Position numbers and translations under genes: made by a program. The notes beneath the pieces were generated by a model. It was not told the origin of the DNA, did no database searches, and was given only the letters and a program-made list of their open reading frames with translations. This document shows, piece after piece, positions 14,201 to 49,823 of a stretch of 64,000 nt of DNA. Source of the stretch: Eudromia elegans (taxonomy: Eukaryota; Chordata; Aves; Tinamiformes; Tinamidae); NCBI GenBank assembly GCA_003342815.1, contig PTEX01000140.1, positions 948,694 to 1,012,693 of the forward strand, read 5' to 3'. Position 1 is the first letter of the stretch; each line of letters begins with the position of its first letter.

Positions 14201-17200
14201 CTAGTGCTGTGTGAGGGGTGTCTTTTAAATATGTATGGTTTTATAACAGTACTAGAAGTAGAAAGTGGTGTGCTATCGTAGGAAGTTTTGTTGGCATGAA
14301 TTAAGTTTTAACATGAATAGTAAAGTCATGAGTGAGTACTGTAGATCCAACACCTTCTGATTAAATCTTTATTTCTCTTGTAACTGTGCTGTGTTTTTGT
14401 GTGTAGTATGTGATTTAGAGAAAATATTTTCTGTAATGATGAGTGAACTATAAATTGTTCTTGACACCTGCTTTGTAAATGTGTGGCATGCATGAATCCA
14501 ATATCATATTATTTTTGCCTCAAATGTTGAATGAATAGTCCAATATCTAAGGTGTTTCCAGTGCAAGTAATTATCTTGCAAGGAAGTCTCATCCCCAAAA
14601 TCTCTCTTAAAACTAGTGACCTTTTTAATTTGGCTTTTGTTAGTGTAGGATAAGCCTTGCTGACACTCAGACAGATCCGAGAATAGAGAAGAGGGGAATG
14701 CAAAGTATTTCTATGAGAAGTTGGCTTTCCTTTTTTAAAGGTAACTGTTTAAGGCAGTTCCACAACAAAAGGCAAGGATGGTTGTAAGATTAGAGGAATT
14801 CCATGAAGACCATAAATTAGCAAGCTTAAAGTAATTGAAGAGGTCAGTTGGGCATGGAGTACTTGCCTCAAAGCTGCAGTTTATGCCATAGCTAACATTC
14901 TGCAACCTTTTCTGTCTCCTCCTATACCTAGATAAGTATGGCAATGGTATATTGGATACAGCATCGATACGGCAATGAGATTCTTGAGATAAATTGTGTT
15001 ATTTATTGTGTATTTTCAGATTCCTGAAAGTATGATAGGTAGAAGAGAAAGAAGTATAGTAAATCTAGTTATTGGTCAAAACTAATAACTAAAAAATGGA
15101 GATTTCTTTTTCAATGCTATAAGCAGTAAATTTTTCAAGAATAAAAATGAAAAATTCTATGGAATAATAAATACATCAGTGGAGATTTCCAGAAATGTCT
15201 TCTATAGCTTACAGATCTTAAAAATGCACCCTAGATTTTTCCAAAAATCAATATTATGAATAGAAGTGTAAATATCTTTTCATGATCGAATAAATCTATT
15301 TTGGAGTTTACGCTGGAAAATGATTTCTTAAAATGAAAAAGTATTGGAAGCGCCTTACAGTATTTATAATGATGCATAATGGGGATGCAATTATGCTGCG
15401 TTTTGGAAAAATGTTTCATTTTCATCATGTGCAGCTCCTCATTTATTTTTAAGCTTCCTAATCTGACTTTATTTCTGTTCTTCTAAGCACAAATGAAAAT
15501 CAAAGCCTTTAATCCCTCCTTTTGAGAAGTGTACCTACCCTCTTTTAGTGTAACGATACAAATATTTTATCTAATAAGAAACAGGTAGAAAAAAAGCAGT
15601 TTTACATATTTTACTTCAAGTAGAGAATATTTGGCCAATGGCAGAAGTAGAGTGTGTTGGCCTAGTTGACAGAGGGATGACAAGTATGGGCTGATATTCC
15701 AGATCAGTTTTCTTAGGAATCTGTCAATCTCCACTCTAGTTTCTTTGCTTGTTGACTTTTGAATGGCACTCAGTGATGTGAATATGCCATATAAGGTGAT
15801 ATAAGGCCAATACAGTGTCATTTATTTTAGTTTGTGCTGCTGAACAGTTCAGGCATACCAGGTCAGTTGCACTTCAGTTAGCCAGGCAATATATCAAATA
15901 AATAAGCAATTAGTTTTGTTTGAAATTAGTAAAACCAACAGAAAATCAACTCTACATCAACAAAATGGCAACTGACATTTTCTTAGCTAATATTGCCCAC
16001 AGAATATTGCTGTCTGTCCAAAAGTATAATACAATAAAGAGTCTGTGACTGTTATTTTCCTCCTTCTACTTTCCTGAACTCTTTCTCAGTTGTCTGTCTG
16101 GAGCAACTACCCATCAATAGTGAAAAATCTGCATTTATTTGTCATTTAGCTTGCCTAACCTCTTGATCTTATTAGTTTTCACTTTGTTTTCTGTGTCCTG
16201 TAAACCATTTTGCTTAGAGCTGCGTGTATGTTCTGTTTTCGATAGTGTCCTAAAAAGCTATACAATTTTAAATCCAAACTTTTCTTTAGTAATATCATAA
16301 AAAACACCAAAAATGCTAACCAGGCCATTCCTCAAACATTAATCTTTCTCCAACCACTGGGAAAAAAAAAAAAAAAGGCGCTCAAGTGGATTCTGGGAAC
16401 TGAATTTTGTCCTAATTTTGCTTCGAAAATACTGCTGTCTTCAGATAAATTTGCCACTTACCTTTACAAGCTAGATGATATAAAAATGTGTATTTGCTTA
16501 ATGGACAACAGAAATACAAAGCTTATAAATGTTAATAGAATGTTCATAAAGACCCCATAGAATTAATCAGATGTTATTCTGTTCTCACTAGAGAAAACGA
16601 CCATTGCAGTATGTGTGCCTCTCTGCCAAATCAAGTATTTCTACAGAAACTGTTAAGTTAGATGAATTCACTCTTTTATGTTGGAAAAAATGCAATTTTT
16701 AATACTCATTGTTCTTTTGGCATATTATTCATCTCTGTAATTTTCTGCTATGTGATGGTAATAAACATTTTGTCATAGGGCTACACTTTTTTAAAAAGAG
16801 AAGCTGTTCTTTGGAAGTGTGTTACAAATTACAAATTTTTACTCTCTTTTACTTTGCTTTTTCACAGAAGCTGCAAGGAATCGATCCTCCTTACTGTTGT
16901 TCAACCTTACCCTGTAAGTATCTGTGTCCTTCTCTGAATTGCTTTCCTAGCAACACAGCGGCTTTGCCTGCCCTTGTGCTGTCTGCATCTCTACCTTATC
17001 TGTGCAGTAAAGGGAAAAAAAATGAGATAAAAGCCATGATTTTAAAGGCAGTATTTAAGACAGTGTGTTACCACGTCCTGCACTCAATGTAAGAATTTAA
17101 GTTAAATGTTAATGGTGTGTTTTAACTCCCGCTGCTGGAGCCGCGTGAGCATCTCGCCTGGTACAGCCCCCCAGGGTTTGAGGTCTGGTCTGCCATGGGT

Positions 17201-19852
17201 CCTGGGTTCGCTGGATCTGCCCTGCTGCTGCAGGGTTGCACTACTGTATGAAGCTAGACGGGCTTCCTTCTTTCAGATGCCCAGTGAAAAAAGGGCTTGT
17301 GCTTTGGTGCAGGTGTGTTTGGCTCAGTGATTATTTGCTGAATTAAAAGGAGACCGTAAAGTGTAGTTCTGGATGTCTTTGAGGTGTTGTGGCCCGTTAT
17401 TGCCGTGCTGCTAGTAGGAGAGCAAGCTGGTCTATGAGGAATGTAAGGGAAGTTGTAAACCTAAATGAACTGTGCACAACATGTCCAGTGGGAGACATTT
17501 CCTGTGCAGGTACTGTCTTCCTCCAGCAGTTACTCTGGAGAAGAAGGTAAGTTATGAGCTGATATCTTCACAGTTTGCTTGGTTCCAGCCCTTATTTGAG
17601 GCCTCACAAGGCAGAAGTTGCTTTTCTCCTTACATAGCACCAGAAGCTATTCAGTAAATAACCTCTTTTTAGATGCCACTGAGCTAGAAATGGTCCTGTG
17701 CTTTCTGTGAGGAATAGTGTAGGCTACGTGCCCTGTTCATGCATGGAATTGGATTGCCCCCCTCTAGCATGCCGGTTGTAGCCCACTGCTACCCCAGCAG
17801 ATAGAGCACCCATGTCCTGTGGTGAGGGGGGTTTAGTTCGCTAGTGAAGATTATCTCCCAGATCATGTTCTCAGAGCAGTCAGAAGATGTGAGAGCTGTA
17901 TGCTTGTCAGTATGAACTTTAATCACCCATTTTCGTGCCCAAAGTAGGGATGCTTATGTAGAGGGAACTTAATGGCTGAGTCTGAACTGTTACAGCCTAC
18001 AGCAGTTCAGATTTTTCCACCCACATTATGTTGCCAACCACTGTCTAGGCCAAGGCCATGTCGAATTATAGCTTCCCTTTCTCACCACTTCCATGCCCAG
18101 GAGGCAAAGGTGTGCGTAGGGTTGAGAAAAAGTGGGGAAGCTGTCAGTGTTTGTCAGTGTGAACCCACATATGAGCCGTGATTTCATGTGGACCCCAGGC
18201 TGTGAAGTCTGATGAGACTCTGAGTTACTCTTCAACACTGGGCTCGTGCTAGACTGTGCTGATTAGATGGCATCCATCTCACATCTGCCATCCTGTGTGT
18301 TGCCAGGCCTACTGTCCTCTTCCATTCAGTGAGAAGCAGATGTGCTTCTGAGTGCTCTTGGTCCCTTGACAAATGCATTTTGTTTCGATTTTGAACAATG
18401 TTTATATTCACAAAAGGTATGACACTTACATGTTTCCTTTTCTCCTGTAGTTTTGCCTCCTTCCTTTACCCTTTTATCATTCTGCTCCTAAAACTGAAAA
18501 GACGAAATACAAACCAGACAAAGGAAAACTAAGAACTTTTAAATACAGACTGAATTCTCTTTTCTATTCCTGGGAGAAATACATCATTAGGAACATTTCA
18601 GCTATCTCTCTTCTTGATGGTGAACCTTTTTGTGTCTATTACTGCATGAAAAATATCTGCCAAGATCGATGACAGAGTGCTGTTTCTTAATTGTTTTTAT
18701 TTACACTATTTAGAACCTGTATTGTTTTCATGCTTTCAAGAAGCTATTCTTTAGGATTGCAGGTGGAAACAAAAGCAATCTAGATGTATAGTACTCTGGA
18801 ATTCATGCAGTACTTTCTGAAAGCTTTTGCACAACATTTTTGCATGAGTGCCTTTATTTTTGTTTAATAGTTAAACTCATTAAAATTTCATGTTACTTAT
18901 TAACCACACCAAAGCATTATGCTCTCTTGTTCTTTCCATCAATCCAATAAGTTTCTGCTGGGTTAATATCATCACCACTATTAGTATTACTATTAGTATT
19001 AGTATTTATTATTAGTAAATAAGAAGGTCACTGAACAGCTAAAGCACTTGAAGCTGTTTAAAGTTTTGATTTCTAGAATTATGGCATTTGCTTATCATTT
19101 CTGGACATTTTATTCTATAAATGGACTGTCATTCAGATTGGTGTTTTATTAAGTTTTAAGCATTACTCAAATGAAATCATTTTGTTATTTTATTGCCTGT
19201 TTTGTTATCTGTTCAGATTTAATGTTTAGCAATCACATGATACATCACTTTCATGACGAATCTTTTAAGATGCTTGGATATAATCCAGGCCCAATTGAGC
19301 TCTATGGCAGTTTTGCTGCTCGTAAGTTCTGTGATGGAAAAAGGATAACTCTTTTTTTTTTTAATTTTACATCCATTTAGAAGAGATGTCATAAAACAAT
19401 TAACATGTCTGAGAAAGAAAATTTACAAAGATCCAATAAATAGTAGTCATTTATGAATTGTGATGATTGTGGCAAAAGCTGACTTTATTGACAGTCTCTT
19501 GCTATTTTTCATTCTGCTTAACCTTCTGTAGTATCAAGACCTAGTAGTAAAAATAGGATATAAAAAAGAAGTAGGTTTCTTCCAAATACTTAGAAACCTG
19601 AAATGAAAAAGAATATCAATTTGTACTTTTAGAAATCATTCTGAAGCCTCATAAGAGCCTTTTGAACAAGATGGTTTTTGATTACTTGGAGTTAAGAAGT
19701 CAATGTAGAATGGTGACTTTTTTTCTCTGAGTATGTATATGAACAGCATTTTTCACAATCATATTTGACACCTTTGCCCTAACATGACTTCCATGAGCTT
19801 TCATAGTGCTTAATTCCATACACGTCTTTCATTGAACACAGATCATTGATTA
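5251..19852. other. Long intron stretch without recognised genes
   Basis: Intron sequence with short frames only. Small simple repeats are present: ATA triplets near 6256-6269, an A run near 16363-16376, and an ATTAGT-type run near 18975-19015. Slightly GC-richer spots occur near 7740-7800, 10380-10650 and 13250-13340. A possible cryptic exon lies at 16868-16913. The PDZ exons of FRMPD4 were looked for and not found. Confidence 0.6.
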
Positions 19853-21120
19853 TGATCATAGAATCATAGAATGGCTAGGGTTGGAAGGCACCTGTAGAGG
19901 TCATCTAGTCCAACCCCCCTGCACACGCAGGGTCCCCTAGAGCATGTGGCACAGGGTGATGTCCAGGCGGGTTTTGAAGATCTGCAGAGAAGGAGACTCC
20001 ACCACCTCTCTGGGCAGCCTGTTCCAGGGCTCTGTCACCCTCACCGTTAAGAAATTCTTCCTCAAGTTCCTGTGGAACTTTTGGTGCCATTTCCCCTAGT
20101 TCTATCACTAGCCACCACTGAGAAGAGGCCAGCCCCCTCCTCCTCACTCCCTTTCTTGAGATATTTATATACATTGATCAGATCCCCTCTCAGTCTTCTC
20201 TTCTGCAGGCTGAAGAGGCCCAGCTCTCTCAGCCTTTCCTCATAGGGCAGATGTTCCAGACCCCTAATCATCTTTGTGGCCCTGCGCTGGACTCTCTCTA
20301 GCAGCTCCACATCCCTCCTGCACTGGGGAGCCCAGAACTGCACACAGTACTCGAGGTGCGGCCTCACCAGGGCTGAGTAGAGAGGCAGAATCACCTCCCT
20401 CGACCTGCTGGAGACGCTCTGCTTAATGCACCCCAAGATCCCATTGGCCTTCTTGGCCACAAGGGCACACTGCTGCCTCATGGTCAACTTGTCGTCCACC
20501 ATGACACCCAGGTCCCTCTCTGCGGGGCTGCTCTCCAGGAGGTCGGTCCCCAGCCTGTAGGCATGTCTAGGGTTATTCCTCCCCAGGTGCAGGACCCTGC
20601 ACTTGCCCTTGTTGAACTTCATGAGGTTACTCGCCGCCCAGCTGTCCAGTCTGTCCAGGTCCCTCTGGATGGCAGCACAGCCCTCAGGGCTGTCAGCTAT
20701 TCCTCCCAGCTTAGTGTCATCAGCAAACTTGCTGAGGGAGCACTCCATCCCTTCATCTAGGTCGTTAATGAATAAATTGAACAGGACCGGACCAAGGACT
20801 GACCCCTGGGGGACACCACTATCCACAGGCCTCCAGCTGGACTCGGCACCGCNGATTACTACTCTCTGGGCCCTGTCATTTAGCCAGTTCCTAATCCACC
20901 TCACTGTNCACTCATCTAACCCACTCTTCTGGAGCTTGCCCAGGAGGATGCCGTGAGGGACGGTGTCAAAAGCCTTACTGAGGTCCAGATAGATCACATC
21001 CACCGCTCTGCCCTCATCTATCCATCTAGTCACCCCATCATAGAAGGCTATCAGGTTAGTCAAGCATGACCTCCCCTTGGTGAACCCATGCTGGCTACTC
21101 CTGAGCTTACCAACCAACAT
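19853..21120 (-). mobile_element. Young CR1 LINE, 5'-truncated, reverse transcriptase part
   Basis: The element runs on the minus strand from about 21120 to the 3' octamer repeat at 19853-19882. The frame begins in the RT domain ([16 protein letters not shown]), passes through [25 protein letters not shown] and the catalytic FADD box, and reaches the connection region. A frameshift near 20090 breaks the last part compared with the copy at 59978-61152. Two N bases lie at 20853 and 20908. It is an antisense insertion in the FRMPD4 intron. CR1 copies usually truncate at the 5' end, as here. Confidence 0.95.
20062..21120 (-). pseudogene. CR1 ORF2 fragment, reverse transcriptase part
   Basis: An open frame of 352 codons on the minus strand in the intronic CR1. 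It extends about 70 codons further into the RT domain than the copy at 60083 and keeps FADD. Near its end it leaves the CR1 frame through a small frameshift, and two codons contain an N. Confidence 0.9.
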
Positions 21121-23803
21121 GCTTATAGTGTGTTGCCTCCTGGAAGTGAAGGCTGGTACATGGCCACTTGCCAGCCTCCCTTTTGCTGTTTGGACAGGAC
21201 TCCTCTCATATAAGAACTATGTTGAACGTCTTTTCTTCTTTATCAATGTTCACTATGAATCCAAATCCAAGTGTGTGCTGCTGAATCCGTCCTTTCTTTC
21301 TGGAGGGTACATTGATTTTTCAAGAGTGCACTTGTACAAAATAAACAACCGGTTTCTCAGGAAAAAATATGTAAAAATCCTACATAAAAAATCATGTTAA
21401 TTGTTTCAGCAAAGTGTTACAGCCTCTCTGCCCTTTACACTGTCTGCCTTTTTCTCAGTCTTACACTTTTCTCTTCTCTTTACCCACCGCAGTTGCTGGT
21501 TTTGCTTCTTTGTTAGTTTTCTCATGCCTTTGGTGCATTATCATTTATATATTCCTCAGTTTTTGATGCGTGGCCTTGTCTGGGCTGAAGATTCCTTCAT
21601 TCCAAGAGGTCTTCCTCCTCCTTCTCCTCACAGAATCTGCTTAGAAGAACTTCAAGTAAAACAGCAAAGCTGTCTTTTTATGTACTTCTCTGCACTTAAG
21701 AGACATCATCTATGTATGAGAAGTGATGAGTGTAAAGGAGTTATCCATATATGTAGAGTTGGAGCTTGGTGAGGAGGCCTCTCATCAAACCTCCACATGA
21801 TATTGTGGACAACCTCCATGTTTTATAAATGTAGAGGTAAATGTCCAGACCCATCTAGCTGGGAGACAAGGCGAGATGTGCATATATTCCACAAAGTCTG
21901 AAATAGATCTGACGTTTCACTCATGACCTGTGGGACTCGCAGTAAACCTGTAGTTTACAGTAGATGTATCTGATCAATTTTTTGCAGTTCCTGGATTCAG
22001 GGAAAGTTTGGCAGTTACCTACCTTGAAGACACGTGGTATGTGTGTGTAACTAATGATTTGACTGTGATTACCCTCTGGCAATAACAAAATATAATCATC
22101 TCTGGTAGATGACATTGTGTAGGGAAAAAAAAACACCTGAGTGATCAGAAATCTGATCATTACTTCAGGAATTAAACTTGTGCCAGGAATTTAACAAAGG
22201 AACACTCCTGATGGTGATGTGTCAGTGCCTGTGGTGAAAACAAATTACTGCATGGTAAAATTTCTCAACATTATTACTTTCTTGTCTCTATCTACTCTTA
22301 TGCAATGCTCTTATGAGCCAGTCTAGCTGTTTCTGCCTTGCTCACAGCCATGAATGACAATATTTAGTTTGCCTTTGGGCATTATGTACTGTTCCACTTA
22401 ATAAACTTAATTCTTCCTCTTCATGTTTTATTTGCTTGCTAAATTTTGCTTCACATAATTGCCTTTAGAGATGGCCCACAAAATCAATGTATTTCCACAG
22501 TTATACCATTTTCCCCCTATTTTCTAACAAACATAGTATTTCATAGATAAGTAAAGATTAATGTTAGGTGACAAGCTTAAAACTGATTGTGCTTATAAAA
22601 TCTATGGCTACTTAAAACTACCTTACTTTAGTCTGATTTAGTACTAATTTTCAGAAAGCAAGTTTTCCTTTTACCTTTATGACTGTCCCATATTGCTGCC
22701 TTATTTTATTTCCTTGTGGCAACTCAGTACTATGCTTTCCTCTTCTAAGATGCTAAATCCTTCTTTTTCTTGAGCATGAGGAATGATTTTGCTGTTGCAA
22801 CAGCTCTGCCAGTGAGAGGACTCAGAGGGCCTTTTGCAGCAAGGTAAACACCATTTCACTTGGAATTGCCTCAAATTGCAGCTGACCTGCAAAAGTGGGC
22901 AAAATACTGAATATACTTGTTTGCAGTGTAAAAACCGTTTCCCTCAAAATAAAGAATACAATTTCAAACTGATATCTGGAAATGATCTGCTATAATGCTG
23001 CTGACAAAAGTTAGATCTGATTTTCAGATGAGAAAAAAAATGAGAAAAATACTGTTTTTGAGAAAATCTTCTCTTGCTACAAGCAACTTCTCGTGCTTTT
23101 GGTCTCCTGATGGGATGCCCGTAGATTATGATCTCAGTACAGTTCAAAGAAGGTTCTCAATTTTCACAGTCATTTCCTCCAAGCACACCTCTATGCAACC
23201 CTTAATCTCTCCTATTAGTCCTTTCTCTAAGTAGTGCTGAAACCTTAGCTGAAATCAACTGAAGATTTCATTAGTTCTGTGCAAACAGTAAAAATTATTC
23301 AAATTCCTGATAAACTGCTTTTTTTAGTAGAAAATACTGCATAGGTCACATATCACCAAGTCTGTATTATTAATTTGACTTGTTATCAAAATGTGTTCCC
23401 TCATTTTGCAAAAAGTCACTTTAATTAAGCTGCTCTTATCTGTGGCTGTGCATACTTTATCTTCAGAGATAAACACACTATGTTACTGTAAACACCTCCC
23501 ATTTAAGGTCATCAGCTGAGAATAATGGCTTCATTTTGCCTAAAAATTGGCATATGAGAAACAAATGAATCTGCTGCTTGTAGACTTTGCCTAGCACACT
23601 TTGGTTAGAAATTATAAGACTTTTGAATGTGATAGAGCTGCAGAAGATTTTGCTGATATTTTGTTAGATAGACAAGTAAATTTTGATAAACAAAAAATGA
23701 ATACTCTGCTTAGGATTTTTCTCCTCTCTGGAAACAGTTCCTTTCTCAAAGAGAAAATGTTGAATGGCAAGCTAATGCTGACATAGAAACAATAGAGTGT
23801 GTA
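21121..23803. other. Intron stretch between CR1 copies
   Basis: AT-rich intron sequence. No repeat family, RNA gene or exon was recognised. Confidence 0.6.
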
Positions 23804-24139
23804 GAGTGTATATAAATACCTCAAAGGAGGGAGTGAGGAGGATGGGGCCAGCCTGTTTTCAAGTGGTGGCCATTGGTAGGACTAGAGGAAATGGTCGCAA
23901 ACTGAAGCATCAAAAGTTCCATAAGAACTTAAGGAAAAATTTCTTAACAGTGAGGGTGACGGAGCCCTGGAACAGGCTGCCCAGAGAGGCTGTGGAGTCT
24001 CCTTGTCTGGAGATCTTCCAAACCCGCCTGGACACCACCCTGTGTCATGTCCTATAGGGGTCCCTGCGTGTGCAGGGGGGTTGGACTAGGTGATCTCTAT
24101 AGGTCCCTTCCAAACTCAACCATTCTGTGATTTGGTGAT
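23804..24139 (+). mobile_element. CR1 3' end fragment
   Basis: About 335 bases correspond to the end of the CR1 ORF2 and its 3' tail. The encoded series AVESPCLEIFQTRLDTTLCHVL and the CAGGGGGGTTGGACTAGG tail motif are clear. It is more diverged than the two long copies and its octamer tail has decayed. Confidence 0.92.
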
Positions 24140-24899
24140 GACTTGGATGCAGTCCATTATTTGGACGCCAGATAGAATGTCATTCTTACATGCTGCAGAA
24201 AGGGTATATGTGCAACGATCTTAACTACAATATTACCACAATCTCTCTCTTTCTAGGTATTCATCCCCAGAGTACTGTATGTAAGCATACTGCATTACTG
24301 TTTCCACGTTGTATCTTCTTGCAGAAGAAGAAATTTTATTTTAAAAATTTATTTATTTATTTTTCTTTTCTGTCACTGTTTCCGATCTCTTGAGGCCCTT
24401 CTTTGTTTTTCTGTCACGAGTTTTGGAAACTCTTCTTGGTTTGGTGCTGTGTTTGAATTTTTTTTCCTATTCTGTTACAGATCATAGTTATTAGAGGAAA
24501 GATAAGTAAGAATGAAGTGTAAAATTGAGGAAACATTCGCTATTATTTCTTAATTCTATTTTGACCTCCGGAAATTATCAGATGACTCTCATACTTCCTG
24601 GAGCGTAGCACCTTCCATTCCTTGTTTATTGGTTCATATTGAGCCCCTTGTAATAGTTACCACATTTTAGATGTAATGATAAGTCAGTGGCATGCAAAAT
24701 TGAGCTAGGCTTCCTCCTGACAATTTTTTAAAGCTAGACTTCTTCATCACAGAAAAATAGCTTTTTACAGTCTCAGCAAGATCAGAGACTACAAGAACAC
24801 ATATGTGTCCTGAACTCCTGTGCGAACCTGAGGTACTCTTTCGCTCCTTCAGATTGTTAATCATGTACAAATTTTAGTGATGGTGACATGACTTCCTAT

Positions 24900-25062
24900 G
24901 GCTGCCCAGAGAGGTGGTGGAGTCTCCTTCTCTGCAGATCTTCAAAACCCACCTGGACATCACCCTGTGCCACATGCTCTAGGCGACCCTGCGTGTGCAG
25001 GGGGGTTGGACTAGATGACCTCTACAGGTGCCTTCCAACCCTAGCCATTCTATGATTCTATG
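24900..25062 (+). mobile_element. CR1 3' end fragment, short
   Basis: A very 5'-truncated CR1 of about 160 bases starts at GGCTGCCCAGAGAGG and ends in two ATTCTATG octamers. It resembles the young copies closely. Confidence 0.93.
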
Positions 25063-47662
<22,600 letters not shown>

Positions 47663-48094
47663 AATACAAAAGTCACTTCATAATCTACCTTTGCAAAGCC
47701 ATACATAAAACTTTTATTTATTGTATGTGTATGAACTAATGTAACAAACTCAGCTCTCTCTGTATATTTTGTTATTTTATATAAAATAGGTAGGAGATAA
47801 AAAAAAAAAAAAAAAAAGTTGTAGTTCTGAACACTGAGAAAAGTACCGACCAGATCTGTCCTTCTGTTTATACAAAACAAAAGCCAAAAACCCCTTTCCC
47901 CAACAGCAGAGAAACAAACAAACAAAACATCGTAGCGGAGCAAATTAATGTTTGGCTATTTTTCATATAGTCAAATTTATGGTTGTATGAAGTGAACTTT
48001 TAAAGCCTGTTATGTCAAAGGAGTTGTTTTCAGTTTCATCCAAGTTTTCACTTGGAGAATGCTCCATGTTTAGAAATAGGAAATGAAATCATAA

Positions 48095-48102
48095 TGTATA
48101 TA
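48095..48102 (+). promoter_or_regulatory. Pumilio response element
   Basis: TGTATATA in the 3' UTR fits the UGUANAUA consensus of PUM1/PUM2. Pumilio control is known for many dendritic mRNAs; use here is inferred. Confidence 0.4.
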
Positions 48103-48212
48103 ACACAGTATTTAATGTTTTAAAATTATAATTTTTAAGCATTGAAAATAGTAAAAAAAAAAATTAAAATCCAAGAGACTATTATAACTTACTAGAGAAT
48201 ATATATATATAT

Positions 48213-48218
48213 AATAAA
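48213..48218 (+). terminator. AATAAA polyadenylation signal, proximal
   Basis: AATAAA occurs about 550 bases after the FRMPD4 long-form stop, directly after a TA repeat. It could make a shorter 3' UTR that keeps the Pumilio element at 48095 but loses the one at 48638. Confidence 0.4.
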
Positions 48219-48637
48219 TGACTCTTTTGTTCATATTGCCTGAATTACCTGGTTCTTCTTTTCTAGGAAGTTCTCTATTAAAAAATATATATATATTGAA
48301 AATACCAACTTCAGAGAACATCATCTGATGAACTGAATGTTAAAATGTTGCATTTCAGACAGTAGTGATAACTATGGGTGGCAGAGTGAGGACATAAAAG
48401 GCAGTGGCAATGTTTTTTCTGCAGTGAAAGGTGGATGGCATGGAGGGCAGATCAGAATGTACAGGGCAGGTCTGCAAAACTCCTTTCCTTGTTAAACGAG
48501 AGCGAGAGAGGACCATCAGGAAATTCCTGTGCTGTTTACTGTTTCATCATATATTTATGGTGCACCTGAACAACATGAACTGCAACTATTTTGTTAAATA
48601 TTTTATACTTCACATTTTACGATTCTGAATGTTTAAC

Positions 48638-48645
48638 TGTAAATA
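48638..48645 (+). promoter_or_regulatory. Pumilio response element next to the poly(A) signals
   Basis: TGTAAATA fits UGUANAUA and lies only 8 bases before the first of the paired AATAAA signals. Confidence 0.4.
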
Positions 48646-48652
48646 AGTTAGA

Positions 48653-48682
48653 AATAAAATGAAGTTTTCAGAATACAATAAA
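48653..48682 (+). terminator. Paired AATAAA polyadenylation signals, likely main FRMPD4 end
   Basis: Two AATAAA hexamers sit at 48653-48658 and 48677-48682, about 1 kb after the stop codon. Such paired signals are common at the main cleavage region of a gene. Confidence 0.55.
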
Positions 48683-48700
48683 TTTCTCTGAAATGTTTCC

Positions 48701-49823
48701 AGCCAGAGACAATACTTCTGTGACTGACAACAAAGCAATTGTGCGTAATCGACCCCATCTGAACCTTTCTGAAAAACATTCTGTGGCCTTGTATTTGAGA
48801 GACAGCCAAAGCAAAAATTCTCAGTTTCACCTGGGAAATAAGCTTAACAAGGGCATCTTTTAAGCCTTGAGTCATTTAAGAAGAGCAGCTCTTTGAAAAG
48901 TGTGTACACACTTGAATACCATTCTCCAAACTGATGTAGTAATTTTCACCTGCTTCTCATAATGTCATAAGTAAAGATGGTAACCACTCAGGTTTGAAAA
49001 CTTACCCACTCAGCTGAAGCAAGTGCAAAGCTTTCTCTGCAGAACAAGAAAGGATAAAACAACAAAATCAAAGCCTTTGCCAAGGAAATATTTTGTTATA
49101 TAAAGCAGTGATGTGCTTTACTGCAAAACCAAGGCATTGACTGCAGAGAAGCATCTCCCAGAAACTCAATGTTAGAAGCTCCATTTGTTGTCTATAGGAG
49201 CAGAATCTGCGCTCCCAGAGCAGCTCCTGTAACACGTGGGCCCATTCCTGAGGACAGCTCAGAGGCAGGCTGGATTATTTTGCTGGTGAGCAGCAACAGC
49301 CTCTTTCCTCCTACGTGGCACTCACGCTCAGCACTCTTGTTCTGGCAGCCTGAGAGTGGGGCTCGCTGTGCAGTTCCTTGCTGCGTACGTGACTGCAGTT
49401 CCTTCTGGAGTGTCTGAGTATTTCATGCTGGGGAAAAAAAAATCAATGGATTGTTGTAATGGTACATATTTCTTTCTGTAACATTTTTTACAAGGATTTG
49501 GAAATACTAAGTTTCAAAAACAGATTTAGAAGTTGCACAGGTAAATATCAACATATATCATAAGGACATGGCCCTCTCTAGGTTGCTAATGTAGTCCTCG
49601 CCATTCTACAGCAACACATCATATTCCATTTTATAAATTGATTTATTATTACTTTACTTTTTAATTTAGCTAGACTTTTCTTGTCCTCAGAGTTTTAGAA
49701 CTTTTCCTATTGGAGATCTCCTTCTAGTTTTGCTCCCCAAAGGCAGCTGCAGTCAGTTACCTATGGCAGTATTTTCTTTCAGTTTATCAAGGATTTTTTC
49801 TTTCTTTTTTAATTCACATTCAT
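48701..49823. other. Intergenic sequence after FRMPD4
   Basis: No gene or repeat recognised. Confidence 0.55.

Larger units (their letters stand above)
47663..48700 (+). other. FRMPD4: FRMPD4 3' UTR
   Basis: This AT-rich sequence after the long-form stop codon has a run of A at about 47800-47817, two short AT dinucleotide runs (about 48200-48213 and 48283-48297), three AATAAA signals and two Pumilio-type UGUANAUA elements. No coding frame continues. The end is placed just after the paired AATAAA signals at 48653 and 48677. Confidence 0.7.

Noticed and set aside
20563-20956. Plus-strand frames across the intronic CR1, and their minus-strand equivalents at 60031-60424
   Set aside because: They are opposite-strand shadows of the CR1 reverse transcriptase frame.
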